This document shows positions 34,484 through 45,549 of a stretch of DNA of 64,000 bases, piece by piece. Numbering within the stretch: the stretch's first letter is position 1; every line of letters begins with the position of its first letter. The translations under genes and the position numbers were made by a program. This stretch comes from Apiosordaria backusii (taxonomy: Eukaryota > Ascomycota > Sordariomycetes > Sordariales > Lasiosphaeriaceae), in assembly GCA_030549205.1 (NCBI GenBank), contig JAUKTV010000006.1:266501-330500 (forward strand), given 5' to 3'. The notes below the pieces were generated by a model. The model ran no database searches, had not been told where the DNA came from, and saw only the letters and a program-made list of their open reading frames with translations.

Positions 34484-36342
34484 ATGAGTGGGAGGGCGAG
34501 TCTAAGGTACTGCGAGTGTGACATCCCAGTACCAGTGCCAGTGAACACCACTTTGCCCACCAGAGAGTGGTCGCTTCCGACATGCTCGCGATGTCGTGTG
34601 AGTACTACCTGCATACCTACCTAACGCGCTACATGTGCTCTACATTCTCCGATATTCTCACGTCATGATGCTATGCATACGTGGAAGCAGACTGCGACGG
34701 CTTCGGTGTGAAGTGCGGGGACACAGCGCTAATGACTTAATCGCTGAGACGTAGTTGAATATAAACGATCTTCCCCCTGTGGCCCAGCCACCGACAACGA
34801 CAGCTACATCATCAGACTACTCCTATAAACCAGCCTATGCGTATGGTGATCCCCAAGCAAAAGCCCATGTCACACCTTCTCTGACTCACAAAAACCTCGC
34901 ATTCTAGTGCATATCAAGCACCGACCTCTTACTCCTCAACCGGGTATAGACATCCGCCAGCACCGACCGCGTCCTCCCACGGAACTGGTTATGGAGAGAC
35001 GCAGCAAGTGCAACACCCGCCGCCGCCTGGGCCATCTAGCTGGACGGGGCATCAACCTCGATCCATACTGCTAAAAACGGCACAACCACCAGAACAGCCA
35101 CCACCTGAACTGCCACCACCTCCAGCAACTGCATCTGTAGATCCAAAACCGCCACAAATGCCACGACCGAAGCAATCAAAGCCATCCATTTCAAGCGCGA
35201 TTTGCCTGTGCAAGCTCGACCAGAACGTGGGGAAATGCCAAGCTGGCCCTGACGCCTGCGAAACGACTGTTAAAAAGCCCAACACGACATGCCCGCCATG
35301 TCAGAAGGCGGTATGGCTGCTCCATGTCTCCCGTGACTAGTATTTTATACCAAACCAACGATTCAGGGCACTAACTCCTTTTCATAGAAGTGTGCCATAA
35401 AGAGGTGTAATGCCGAGTGGAACAAGTCAAAGCAGCTGAAACGGCTGAAGACCCAGGAAGAGCAAGGTCCGCAGCACGACTGCGTGTGCACGTGGCCCGA
35501 GAACGAAGGGAAATGCTATGCCGGAGGATCATGTCTCAGGAAGACCATGTATGCCAAGAGTTCTTGTGTCAATTGTGCACCCAAACGCAGCGGTGGCGCG
35601 GTATGACTGTTCCTCCTCCACCTCCCTTGGCTTTGCTGAAGCTGTCTAACTCTTCCATGCGTAGGATTGTGCCCAAGAGAGAGCGTTCGCAGCACGAAGA
35701 GTAAAGAGAGAGGAGGAAAAGGCGGCCAGAAAGCAGGAGAAGGATAAGATTAAGGCAGCGGAGCAGCAGAAGAAGGACGCAGAGAAGGTTAAAAGACAAG
35801 AAGAGCAGTCTAGGAAAGCCCGAGAGCAGGAGGCCCAGAGGGAGAAAGAAAGGAAGGAAAGTAAAGCTAAAAAGATTCGAGAGTGGCAACAAGAGCATGC
35901 TAGAAGGGAGCAAGAGAGGCAGGATCAGAACGCTCGACAAGAACAAATCAAGCAGCAAGAAAAGGATAGAAAGGCACAACTTAAGCAGCAAGAGGAAGCT
36001 AGAAAGGAAGCAGAGAGGGTTAAAAAGGAAGCAGAAAAAACCAGAAGGGAAGAAGAGAAGGCTAGAAGGGAAGAGGAGAAAGCTGAAAAGGAACAACAGA
36101 AGAAGAAAGATGAACTAGAAAGGATACTGAAGAGGGCTGACAAGGACCTAGAAATGATGGAAATCGAGAAGGCTAAAATGGAAGAGAAGAAGATCAGAGA
36201 CGAAGCCGACGCTGTTCACTATGAAGCCGAAAAGGCTAGGCTGGAGGCAATATATCAGAAGGCATTGGCGGAGGCAAAGCCTCAAAGGGACCTTGACAAA
36301 ACGTACGACGCGATTAATAGGATGGGCAAGAGAAAGAAGTAG
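34484..36342 (+). CDS. Cys-rich, Pro-rich, coiled-coil protein (family gene A)
   Basis: No known family recognised. Exons are 34484-34597, 34755-34840, 34908-35310, 35388-35600 and 35665-36342, giving 497 residues with all joins in frame. Exon 1 encodes a short Cys segment (YCECD then CSRC). Exons 2-3 encode a Pro/Ser/Tyr-rich linker ending in a Cys module: CLCKLDQNVGKC, then C-x10-C-P-P-C. Exon 4 starts KCAIKRC and holds a second, very similar module: CVCTWPENEGKC, then a C, then CVNC. Exon 5 starts DC and then encodes about 220 residues almost wholly K/R/E/Q, a predicted long charged coiled coil. The Cys pattern suggests metal binding. No signal peptide is seen, so it is probably intracellular. 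Two shorter relatives lie at 50.6 and 53.5 kb. Confidence 0.75.
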
Positions 36343-38138
36343 CTGGTTATTTTGGAAGCAATTGGCAGGAAAGTGACTTTGGGGTCTTTGGGATTGGTGG
36401 GACATTTTGGTATTGCGGCTGGAACGCATCTTCACATCACCAGAGCATGGAGCCTTGGTGGCTGTCTTTCTGTTTTCTTTATTTCTTTTGACATTTATTT
36501 CTTTCATTTTTTGGTGTTGAGGCCCAGCACAACAGCAGCTGGTTGCTGGAGGACTGAACTTGAGTGCGAGATTGGACAGATACAGGCTATTTCTGTTGGG
36601 TACCTACCTACTTCGGCTGCATTTAATAGACTTTGGAATTACTAGCATGAATTACGAGCTGATGTGGATCAAAGTGGTGTGCCGTGTCATCTTCATAGTG
36701 GGCAAGAGATTTCAGAACTTCTGATACCTCCACACGCCGTGGGCACAAAGAAAGACTAAGGATAAAGACTGCAATAAGTACCTAACCCACGACACACCAT
36801 TAACTCTGTCTCAATACCCGCAATGACCGCTAACTAGGTACAGACAATTCGATTTTGATATTTGAAAGAATGATGGAACTATCTACCTTTCTATATCTAG
36901 TTGTTATCTTCGATTACCTGCTATCTGTCCTTATGGTACCTTTTCAACATTTTGCCATGCCGAAGAATAGCGTCATGGCCCCATGGCAACAATGGATTGG
37001 TACCTGGGACGGGGGGGTTATTCAGGGGTGTCAGGAGGTCCCCGAGGATATATTCCCCTATCACCTCATCTGTATCAAGTCACTCCCGTAGAGTTTGAGC
37101 ACCCCCGGACTGAGTTGGAGGACGTGAGGCAGGCTTCCAACAAATGAATGTCAGTAGCGCACGCTCAGATAGCAAGGGAAGGTGGTGCTCGGGAATTTCG
37201 TCTTGACCTGATGGTGAGTCAGCCGTTAAGTCCCAAGGAAGATGGCCAGTGGTCATTGGGGGACCAAGGCGTTGCATCTATTTACTGCGCGGCCATGTCA
37301 GGGCTTCCTGTTAATTGACTGCGTTGATCAACTGCCAATCCCACTTGTCATTTTTGATCTAAGCAATATGGTCGTGTGTGAAATAGCGTAGCCCAGGAAG
37401 GGGGCTTGGCGTTGGTCGAAGGCTTCATTTCACTGTCGTGCCATTGAAGCTTGTTTGACTAGTACGTGATTAGCAACGGAATGAGCATATACCTTTTGTA
37501 CTGTACAGTGCAGGTGCCGCACTTGGCTAAACTAGTTCACATCGCTTAGCCTTTTGCACTCTTCAGCTCGCTTCAGCTCTAAGGAAAAGTCCCGGCATCA
37601 AGTGACCGCCTAATATCATGTGGTACCAAAGGGACATCCTTGCCTACAGGCAAGGCCACAGGGTATATTACCCTCCACATATCATGTCGCCCGGCAAACC
37701 TTCAGTAAAAAGAGCGCTCACCAAATGATTGGATTCCAAACAACCATTCGTGATAGGATACCATACAAGAAGTGATCTGCAAAAGCCAAGTACCGAGCGC
37801 CTAGGCTTCAGGAGCAATATGGGCAGCTGCAGAGAGATTCCAGGCAATATCAGCCCGGACGTCTATTCATAGATTGTAAATTATCAGCCGCTTTGGTGAC
37901 TATTTGATCCGGGCTAGAACTTGTTACGCATGCTTTGGTAACCCCCACCTCACACCATCTCGGGGTTATCCGAGTTGCATAACAGACACCGGAATTGGAG
38001 TCAGATATGGGCGAAGGTAGGTAAGAAGGGTATATAGCCGCAAGCACAAAGCATGTCTTAATGACCCGATAGTATCCCTAATCAACTTCAGCTTCCGTTC
38101 GCCTTTGGCTTCTTTGGCGGTGGCCTGCCACAGTGAAC
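36343..38138. other. Gene-poor intergenic region
   Basis: 1.8 kb with no supported gene. A perfect 8-bp stem hairpin (CCTTGCCT/AGGCAAGG, 2-nt loop) lies near 37638-37655; its meaning is unknown. The last 100 bases are the leader of the chitin-binding gene. Confidence 0.45.
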
Positions 38139-39169
38139 ATGGGCTCCATATTGCGCAACATTTTGGTGATTGCGCTACTAGCCTCTAAGGCTCTAGCCAT
38201 TCCCCAATCGCCAACGCCATCCAAAACCAGCGCTGACGGTCAATGCGGCGGTGAGTTGACGTGTATCGACTCAACATTTGGACAGTGCTGTTCGGCACAT
38301 GGGTGGTGAGTATCCACTTTTTGTTACCCTTAGGTATGCAATCTCAGGGGTAGACTCAGGGGTAGACTCAGGGGTTAGACCCATATTGGCTTAACACCAA
38401 ACAATACCCCCTGAGTGAAACCAGTGTCTATGATTATCAAAGAACAATGATCACTGAAATGTACCATAGGTGTGGAAATACCGAAGAGCACTGCGGCCCC
38501 GGATGCAACCCCGCCTTTGGTCTCTGCAACATTCCCTTGTCCTCAACCGTCCGCACCGTCACCCAGCAACCAGCAACGGCATCATGCCCAGCGATCCAAA
38601 AGACTGAAACTGTCTTCCGCACTAACATCACCAACGTGACTCAAACCGTCAATAAAACCGAACTCATCGAAAAAACACTCTTGTTCTTCACCACCAGCAC
38701 CGTTCTCCAAACAAGCACCATCCTTCAGACAAACACCATCGCAGCAAGCACAACCGCAACTGTGACTGTGATTAGAACAGTGACTATCTCCGTCACTATC
38801 CCAGCAGCAGCGACGGCAATACGCACGGTGACTACCACCGCTTCTGGGAGTCCCATCACTGTCTCCGTCTCTTTTACCGTCCCGGTGACGAGAACTGCGA
38901 CTGCCACAGCGATGACGACAAAGACAGTGGAAAGCCCGGTTACGAGGACGGGAACGAGGACTGCTACTGTTACTAGGACGGCGACGGAGACAAGGCAGAC
39001 TACGGCTACTGTTACAAGGACAGTTACTACCACTACAAGGACGGGAAGGAGGAGGACGAGGACAAGGACGAGGACACGGACGAGGAATGGGGAGGAGGTG
39101 GTTGAGCTGGAGGAGGAGGTCTTTGAGGAGGATGATGATGGGCTTTTGTGTGGGTTACTGGGGGGGTAG
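38139..39169 (+). CDS. Secreted chitin-binding (CBM18, hevein-like) protein with Thr/Arg tail
   Basis: Exons 38139-38305 and 38470-39169 join in frame to 288 residues. A 20-residue signal peptide ends KALA. One hevein-like module follows (about residues 34-73) with eight cysteines in type-1 chitin-binding order: C-x5-C-x7-CC-x5-C-x6-C-x3-C-x6-C. The intron splits the conserved W-C-G-N. The rest is a Thr/Val-rich region full of TVT, TRT and TAT repeats, probably O-glycosylated, then TRTRTRTRTR and an acidic end (EEEVFEEDDDG). The length and tail suggest a wall-associated or secreted chitin binder, not an enzyme; no catalytic domain is present. Such proteins can shield fungal chitin or bind wall chitin. 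The intron carries three tandem copies of a 12-13 bp unit. Confidence 0.85.
38343..38380. repeat. 12-bp tandem repeat in an intron
   Basis: Three head-to-tail copies of CTCAGGGGTAGA, the third with one extra T, inside the intron of the chitin-binding gene. Confidence 0.8.
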
Positions 39170-39453
39170 GAGGGTAGGGCAGGTGTGTAGCAGTCCCTGA
39201 TTGTTTGTTCGTCATGTGGGTATCTTAGGTGCTTAATGACTGTGGTGACTTTATGTGTTGAATCAATGTTATTTGCAACGAAGTAAATTTGTATTGTTCG
39301 TGTGACTGGGGGGAATATTTTCCTGTTTTCAGACTCGTCATCTTGGCATCAGTGATGAACTTTAAAAGTGCTAAGACCAAAGTTCATCTGTTCCTCCATT
39401 CTTCATATTTTCCAGGATCAACCTCAGGATGAATCAGACCAAAAGATACATCA

Positions 39454-41617
39454 TCACCAAGAATATGCATCCACGTCGAGCTCAAACATCGTGCCACCCT
39501 TCTTTCCAACTTCCACCACAGCTGCACGGACATCATCGCAGAGCCCACCAGGTCCAGACACCACAACACCAACCTTATTGTATCCGACTTCAGCCTCCTT
39601 CTCCAGGAGATCAACAATATCCAGCCTGCTGCCGACCTTCACCTCCTTCTCAACTCGACTCAAAACGCCTTCGACTTCCTCGGCTAGACACTTTGCAGAC
39701 TCTTTGACACTCCAGCACACCTTGACATTTGGATGGCTCGCAATCCACGGAAGGAGACTCGTAATACCAATCCCGCCTCCAATAAGAAGCAGCCTATCGC
39801 AGTGGCGGATTTCCCTGGTCGAGGTATTATGATATGGGCCATCCATAAGGGTAAGCAGCCCGTCGTTGGCTTGCAAGTACTTGGTGATTCCAGTGGACTT
39901 TTTGATGAGCAGCGTGATCCCCGAATTTCCGGGCACAGCCTGCGCAGCCATCAATCCCTGATGTTTCTCCACATCACCAACTTCAATCTGAACACCCGAC
40001 TCCTTCGCTGTCGGACTGCTGGCACCACTTGACTCCTCCAGTCTCTGCTTCAGGCCCGACTTCTGTCCCAGCATCAACGTTGTCGGCACAATCGAAAATG
40101 GATGATTCTCCCACGGCCGCCACAGGCTCAACGTGGGAAAGTATGCGTAAACATGCAGCCCAGGCCCATCGTTCGCAAACGACACATGCGGCACATCCAC
40201 GCGGATATACCCATTCCCCAAATCAAGGACCTTACTCTTGCGGATCCCATTCTTCAATACCCTGCCTACCCTCGCCGCCCGGTCAAAGAACCACACCGCA
40301 CAACCCGCATAGATCCAGGTCTCATACCCGTAGGTATCCAGCCCAATCCAAAGCACAACGTGATACCACAGCCCAACGACCAGGATCACCGACAGAACAA
40401 CATGCGTCACCAAGAAGATCTCGTACGAAAACCTCCGAATGGGCAGCACGCTCGCAAACAAAATCACCACGCAGAGAATAGTAGCCGCGATACCCCAAGC
40501 CCAGTAGTCCGAGGAAATCACATGTGCCTGCGGCAGGAAAATGGGAAGAGCCAAGAAGCTGTGCACCAGGGCATGAAGGACAAACAGGCGCGCCACCCAG
40601 CGGTGCAAGAGTAAATACGTAGCATGCGACCAGTTCGTCAGCCAAAGCAATAAGACGTTATTCCTCGCCGCGAAAAGAATAAGAAGGGGCAGCAGGGCGT
40701 ACGCTGCAATTCCCGTTCGGTAAAAGATGTACGCTTTGATCTCGTCGCTTTGGGACTTGTAGTACAGGTGCGGCTGCCGTGACTGGTAGTTGATTGACAT
40801 GAGAATTACGTTGAGGATGAAGAAGATGGCGACGTAAGCTGCTTGGCCGATGGTTGGGGCATTGCCTAGCAGATACGGTAGGGGGCGGACGGAGTATGTC
40901 CCGATGCTGCTGGGGTGGATCAAGTAAGGGGTGATTTTTGCCAAAAGACGAGAGGTGAAGGGCAGGTGGTAGAGCCAGGTTAGGAGGATGGGAACGCCGA
41001 ATCCTGTGACGAGAATGATGACGCTTTGAAGTGTTAATGATGGGATACAATACGGTAGCGTGTTACAAAAATAAAAAGACATACCCATATAGAGCCCCCA
41101 ACTCCTGCTCATTCGTGACACCCCACGCCGTATTAAACTGGGCCTGATACTCATCCTCGGGAACCAGCGCCGTGAAATTGAGAACAACACTAGTATCAGC
41201 CGGCTCTTCCGTCGGCGGCTCAGTGATCTGCAGCAATGCTTCTTCGTACGACCACTTAGGTGGCAGCGGTGTAGACCTATCCCGGAACTGCAACATGTCG
41301 CGTGTGGTCTGTGTCTCCCAGAAATCTTGCAGTTGCGACATCCGGTGTGTTTTCCCACATTTGTCATGCAGGCACCAGGCCAATGTGGTGAGGTAGGAAG
41401 TGTCGTTGGCTTTACAAGCGGAACTGGTGACAGCCCAGCCGATGAAGCCTTTGGCTGTCTTGTCGGAGCATTCCAAATTATAGGAGAGAAGGGCCCAGTG
41501 GCACGCGCTGGCGCAGTAGATCTTGAATGGGTGGAGACCAAAGCCGACGAGATCGGAGACAACGAGGTTGGCTTGGAGCAAGCATGCTGCCAGCCAGATG
41601 GTCGGAGAAATCCTCAT
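39454..41617 (-). CDS. Ferric reductase-like transmembrane oxidoreductase (FRE family)
   Basis: Plasma-membrane flavocytochromes of this family pass electrons from NADPH through FAD and two haems to extracellular Fe3+ or Cu2+. Exons 41085-41617 and 39454-41023 join in frame to 700 residues. A signal peptide (about 20) and a Cys-containing extracellular region come first, as in secreted-N-terminus Fre proteins. The ferric-reductase transmembrane domain follows, with haem-ligand-type histidines in HRWVARLFVLHALVHSF and FLVTHVVLSVILVVGLWYHVV. FAD-binding HPFSIV comes next, then the NAD-binding domain with LLLIGGGIGITSLLPWI and VVVSGPGGLCDDVRAAV. The C-terminus FELDVDAYSW is near the usual FE-x-(Y/F)-x-W ending. 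Expression is normally iron-regulated; no GATA-type site was verified here. Confidence 0.93.
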
Positions 41618-42705
41618 GTCGAGGGCGATTTTTGGGTCGACGGGTTTATTGTGTTGAAACTGTGGTACAATTGACTCAGGAATCCGACAGCCATGGCCAG
41701 AGAGGAGAGTGCCGTTTACTTATCTTACACTGAGCACACCATCGTTGCTACTCTGTGATGGCAAGTTCCGCGGAACTGATGTATCCAAGCGTTGCCTTGC
41801 AGGTCTTGACCCTCCGAATCATGCAATACTCTTGTGTAACGATACCTTCTTACACACCTCTACATGTGTAAAGTCGGTAGTTATCATGCCGCCAATGGGC
41901 TTGGCATGCGCAAAGAGTCAATCAATGCCTCTGTGCTGATTCATACCCACCACTCAATCTCACTGCCGGCAGGCCCAACAGGCGCTACAGTAACGCTGTA
42001 TTACCACTCCCTACATCAGGAGGGTGTGGAAGGTTAGAGAATTGCGTGCATCAAGATACGAGTGGCAGGATTTGGATGTGTTACCGGTTGTAAATAAGGT
42101 AGGATGAAGAAAATAAGTATCATTTGCACATTGCACTTGTCGTTAAAAATGAACTCTGAACTAAAGCATGTCACAACTTCGAAACGTGCATTGTTTCCTA
42201 TTGCCCGTATTCTGTGTTGACTTCCTCTACAGGAGGCACTCATTCTTCTGTTTTCTTGAAGCTCTCCTTTGACCTTCTTACATTCCACCATACTCAAGAG
42301 ATACCGGGGCCTTTTTGAGCTCTGAGACTCGCCCAGAAAACGTTCTTTATCGAAATGAAACCTCCTGTTTTGAGTCAGGACACATACTGGTCCCAGCGAT
42401 GTCTCAAGTCGCAGCAACCATTGCTTTCCTACTCGGTTCTCAAATCCAGCACGGCCCATCTCCTTCTCCCCACTTCCACTAGGCTTCTATTCCGACTCTC
42501 CTTTGTTTCTTGCCAGCACCAAATCCCGACCACCTAGGTAGCGTGCATAAAAGAGGTTGCCGCAATTTTTCACAATCTTCATCCTCCTCATCATCTCATC
42601 GCACCTTTTCTCCCAACAGAACAAAATACGACTGCAATCACCAAACAACCCAGGTATCTCCTCATCATCCAGTCAACACTAGACACAGTCTCGCAAGGCA
42701 ACAAA
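41618..42705. other. Intergenic region
   Basis: Promoter side of the ferric reductase gene and leader of the small gene at 42706. No gene is supported in the middle. A CACCTAGGTA motif lies at 42531. Confidence 0.45.
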
Positions 42706-42894
42706 ATGCCTAGCTACGCTCCCCCCTCTCTCTTCTCCCCCACCGGGAGCAACACTCACTACTCAGATGGACCTTCCCGAAACTCTTCCGTCAGCACTCT
42801 CAGTAAGGTACTTCTACCCTCAGAAACCCGAGTACACCCAGCAGCTCGAGCGCAATGCAGTCCAACTCATTCACCACTGTTGCTACTTTGACTA
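42706..42894 (+). CDS. Small hypothetical protein, model uncertain
   Basis: The ATG at 42706 has an excellent fungal start context (CAACAAAATGCC) and a CA-rich leader with a possible 5' UTR intron. It opens a Ser/Pro-rich N-terminus (SPTGSNTHYSDGPSRNSSVSTLSK). After LSK the reading is unclear. One frame runs to TGA... at about 42890. Another reads YFYPQKPEYTQQLERNAVQ, ending in an aromatic/His-rich tail, and a GTAAGG donor lies at the switch. A separate 58-codon Thr/Asn-rich frame begins at 42853. No family is recognised. Confidence 0.35.
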
Positions 42895-43387
42895 CCACTA
42901 TTACTTGCACTGAGACTTTGAGCATTCCGACTAGCTTCTTGAGACGGTCGCAGAGGATTCAGGAACGGAGCAACAACGGCAGTGGAAGTGATAACGGCAG
43001 TCACAACAACAATGGCAATGGTAATAATTGAAAGCAGCAGGGAAACAGTTCGTTGTCCTAAAATACCACGGTAATCTGGGGCTTTGGAGGGCTGTGCCGG
43101 GATCGAGAAAGGAGTTGAGTGGGGAGAAAAGTTTTGACGTGGGTAGTAATGACTTGGAGAAGGTGATACTGGGCTGGTGGAGATATTTATCGGAGGGGTA
43201 TCAATAGGGGTGGACTGAGAGGATCATGCATTATGGCATGGTTTATTATCGTTTTCTGACGCACGGTTGCGATTTTGGGTTCGGATGTATTTCTTCAGGT
43301 AGACAGCAGGAATCAAGGACCTCTTTTGAATATGAAGTTTTCTTTGTGTCTGACTCTACCCTTGCTAAGGCCTCTCGTTTTGTGCAA
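42895..43387. other. Intergenic region
   Basis: 3' flanks of two uncertain small genes. Nothing else is seen beyond an AAC/GGC-rich low-complexity patch near 42970-43030. Confidence 0.4.
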
Positions 43388-43738
43388 TCAATTCACCTTT
43401 CTAAATCCCTCCAACCACTTCTCATGAGCATTTAACCTGGACTCGCTTTCCCCGATCGCACTATCCATGTGTTCCACCGTCTTGGTGAATTCATCATGGT
43501 GTGATTGTGTATCTGAGCCAGTAGAATGCTGCTGCTGCTCGCGGTCATGTTGGTACAGGAAACCCCGGGCAATTGCTATTGTGGGAGGAGTGATACCGTC
43601 TGTCTGGCTGGTATTGAGCCCTTTTTGAGCAGTAGTGGCTTTATCACTGGCTGTGGGCGCACTGAATTTGCCAGGCTTACGAAGGGTAGGAGATTTGGTC
43701 TTGTCGCTGGCAGCTTCGGAGTCGGTCTTCTGATCCAT
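43388..43738 (-). CDS. Small hypothetical hydrophilic protein
   Basis: A single-exon frame of 116 residues beginning MDQKTDSEAASDKTKS. The N-terminal half is Ser/Thr/Lys-rich. The C-terminal third (EFTKTVEHMDSAIGESESRL...WLEGFRKVN) has heptad-like spacing and could form a short helix. No signal peptide, membrane segment or known domain. The coherent amino-acid composition and the ATG context favour a real gene; no homology evidence is available from sequence alone. Confidence 0.4.
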   Translation of the reverse strand: MDQKTDSEAASDKTKSPTLRKPGKFSAPTASDKATTAQKGLNTSQTDGITPPTIAIARGFLYQHDREQQQHSTGSDTQSHHDEFTKTVEHMDSAIGESESRLNAHEKWLEGFRKVN

Positions 43739-44234
43739 TCCCGTGTACTTACCCGATGATGTAGTTGACGTATTGTGCGGTTCAGGGGCAAAGACAGAAT
43801 ATACCTAGGTAGCTTGAACAGGCTGTTGTCACGGTAAATTGTGACAGGAGACAAGACCCGGCTGAGTGTCTTGATAATCCCTCCAAAACCAGTAGAGGGG
43901 CAATAAGGGCACGTCTATTTGAGGTTTACCAAACCCCCTATGTTCTTTGGGGCTGTTGAGGAAGCAGGTCATGGTTGACTCAGATCATCATGCCCATGTA
44001 AATGCCATCCGACTCATGCTGACTCTTGACTCATCGGTCATGACCCCTATCAACTTGACTCCGGTATCTTAATCATTGCTTGTGGGCTTTGGCCACGGGG
44101 GCAGAAGACAATTCTGTCAGCGTATCCGGTTCTTTGAAAGCGAATCGCACAGTATAATTGATGGTCGCCATCTGCGGTAAGGGTGTCGAAGAGGCGGGTT
44201 TGACAACAAGCCGAATTCTTGCGGATGTTTCAAG
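43739..44234. other. Intergenic region
   Basis: No supported gene. An ATACCTAGGTAGC motif lies at 43801. Confidence 0.45.
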
Positions 44235-44650
44235 TTATTGTTTATTACACTTGTTCGGGTCGGATAGGGCCTTGACAATCATCTTCTTGACCTCTGCTTG
44301 GCTTGGGGGTTGCGAGCGGGGATAGCTAATTGCAAAGTAGGCGAGTTTCCTTTTCCTCTCAGGGACTGGCCCAGGATCAGTTGCTAGATGCAGCGGTGTC
44401 ATCTGCTTCTCGCCAACGGCGTCGTTTACCTCCGCTCCGTATCCCGGCAGGCAGTCAAGAACATCCTCATTGTCGCGGCGCAGGTGGAATTGCAATGCTA
44501 ATGCTATCATTTGTATCGACGACAGCCACGATTTGCCCACGGAGTTGACCTAGACGCCAGCTCGGAGTAGAATCTCTGTCTCATCCCCAGCCGCTAATGT
44601 ATGACAATATGCAACCGACTGCCCGTGTTACGAAGCACTTGACCTGACCT
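44235..44650 (-). pseudogene. Ankyrin-repeat gene relic
   Basis: Read on the minus strand from about 44640, the frame gives ankyrin-type sequence: a first repeat ending LAAGDETEILLRAGV, a TAG stop exactly where the conserved AGAxVN turn continues, then VNSVGKSW, and further on GAEVNDAVGEKQMTPLHLAT. The repeats are diverged and the fragment is too short for a functional ankyrin protein. No ATG-led full gene surrounds it, so it looks like a decayed remnant. The frame after the stop runs 101 codons to 44235. Confidence 0.5.
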
Positions 44651-44654
44651 CTCA

Positions 44655-45549
44655 CTAACGGACTCAAGACTGACCAACATCAAATGTGCTGGAGCTTTTT
44701 GTTCCACAGAAGCAACCATAAGGTGCACCAAATATTAGCCGCTGATTCTGTACAACCGCTTCTCAGGACATGCGATATGTACCTATGCAGGGGTGGAGCA
44801 AGAACTCATCAACAAACCCAACTTGAGTACGGTCATCCAATTCTTCGGTTCAATGCTTTAGCTTCTCCACAGCGAAAAGTCGCCTTCATCTGTTGCCAAC
44901 GACACAACCTACCTAATTTGGTGGAATGCCTGGGAAAGATTCTGGTTAGGTTAGATACCTAGGATAGCAGATAGTTAGTTGTGAAAAGGAGTCCGAGTCG
45001 TTGATACCGAAAACTCTCGGGCAAACCAGGGGTCGGGGGCTGGTCACAAGAAGCCTGGCAACATGATGCAGATCAAATACGAGGGAGACACTGGATAGTT
45101 ACTCAATCTGGCTTGGTATTTCCAGGAACAAAAGTCAGATGGTGACTCAAATCACTCGATCAAGGTTAGAGTACCTTCCTTAGGTACCTTACCTAGGTAT
45201 CCAGTTGATGCTGAGTTGGGGTAGCGACTGATTCGAATGTCAGGTCGCGCGAGGCTAAGTCGGCCTAACTGAACAGCCACCTAACACTGGCCTCGATAAT
45301 GTTAAAGATATCATAGGTATATACAGGAACCTTACACGCTGATAGTAACAGGTTGTCGTGGCAGTGGGTAAAACAGTATCTATCTATAGTACCTAAGTAG
45401 GGGTTGGGTCTGGGAGCAACGTGCACGCAAAGAGGGGAGCTGACTAAGCAGAATCCAAGCGCCCAAAGTTTTCTTGGGCACATTTGTCTACACGCTTCGT
45501 GCACTTCGCAGTTCACAGTCACAGTCAACAACTTACCACATCTCTCAAA
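44655..45549. other. Intergenic region
   Basis: Promoter region of the SET-domain gene, with a dense TAGGTACCTTACCTAGGTAT motif at 45181-45200. No gene is supported. Confidence 0.45.
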
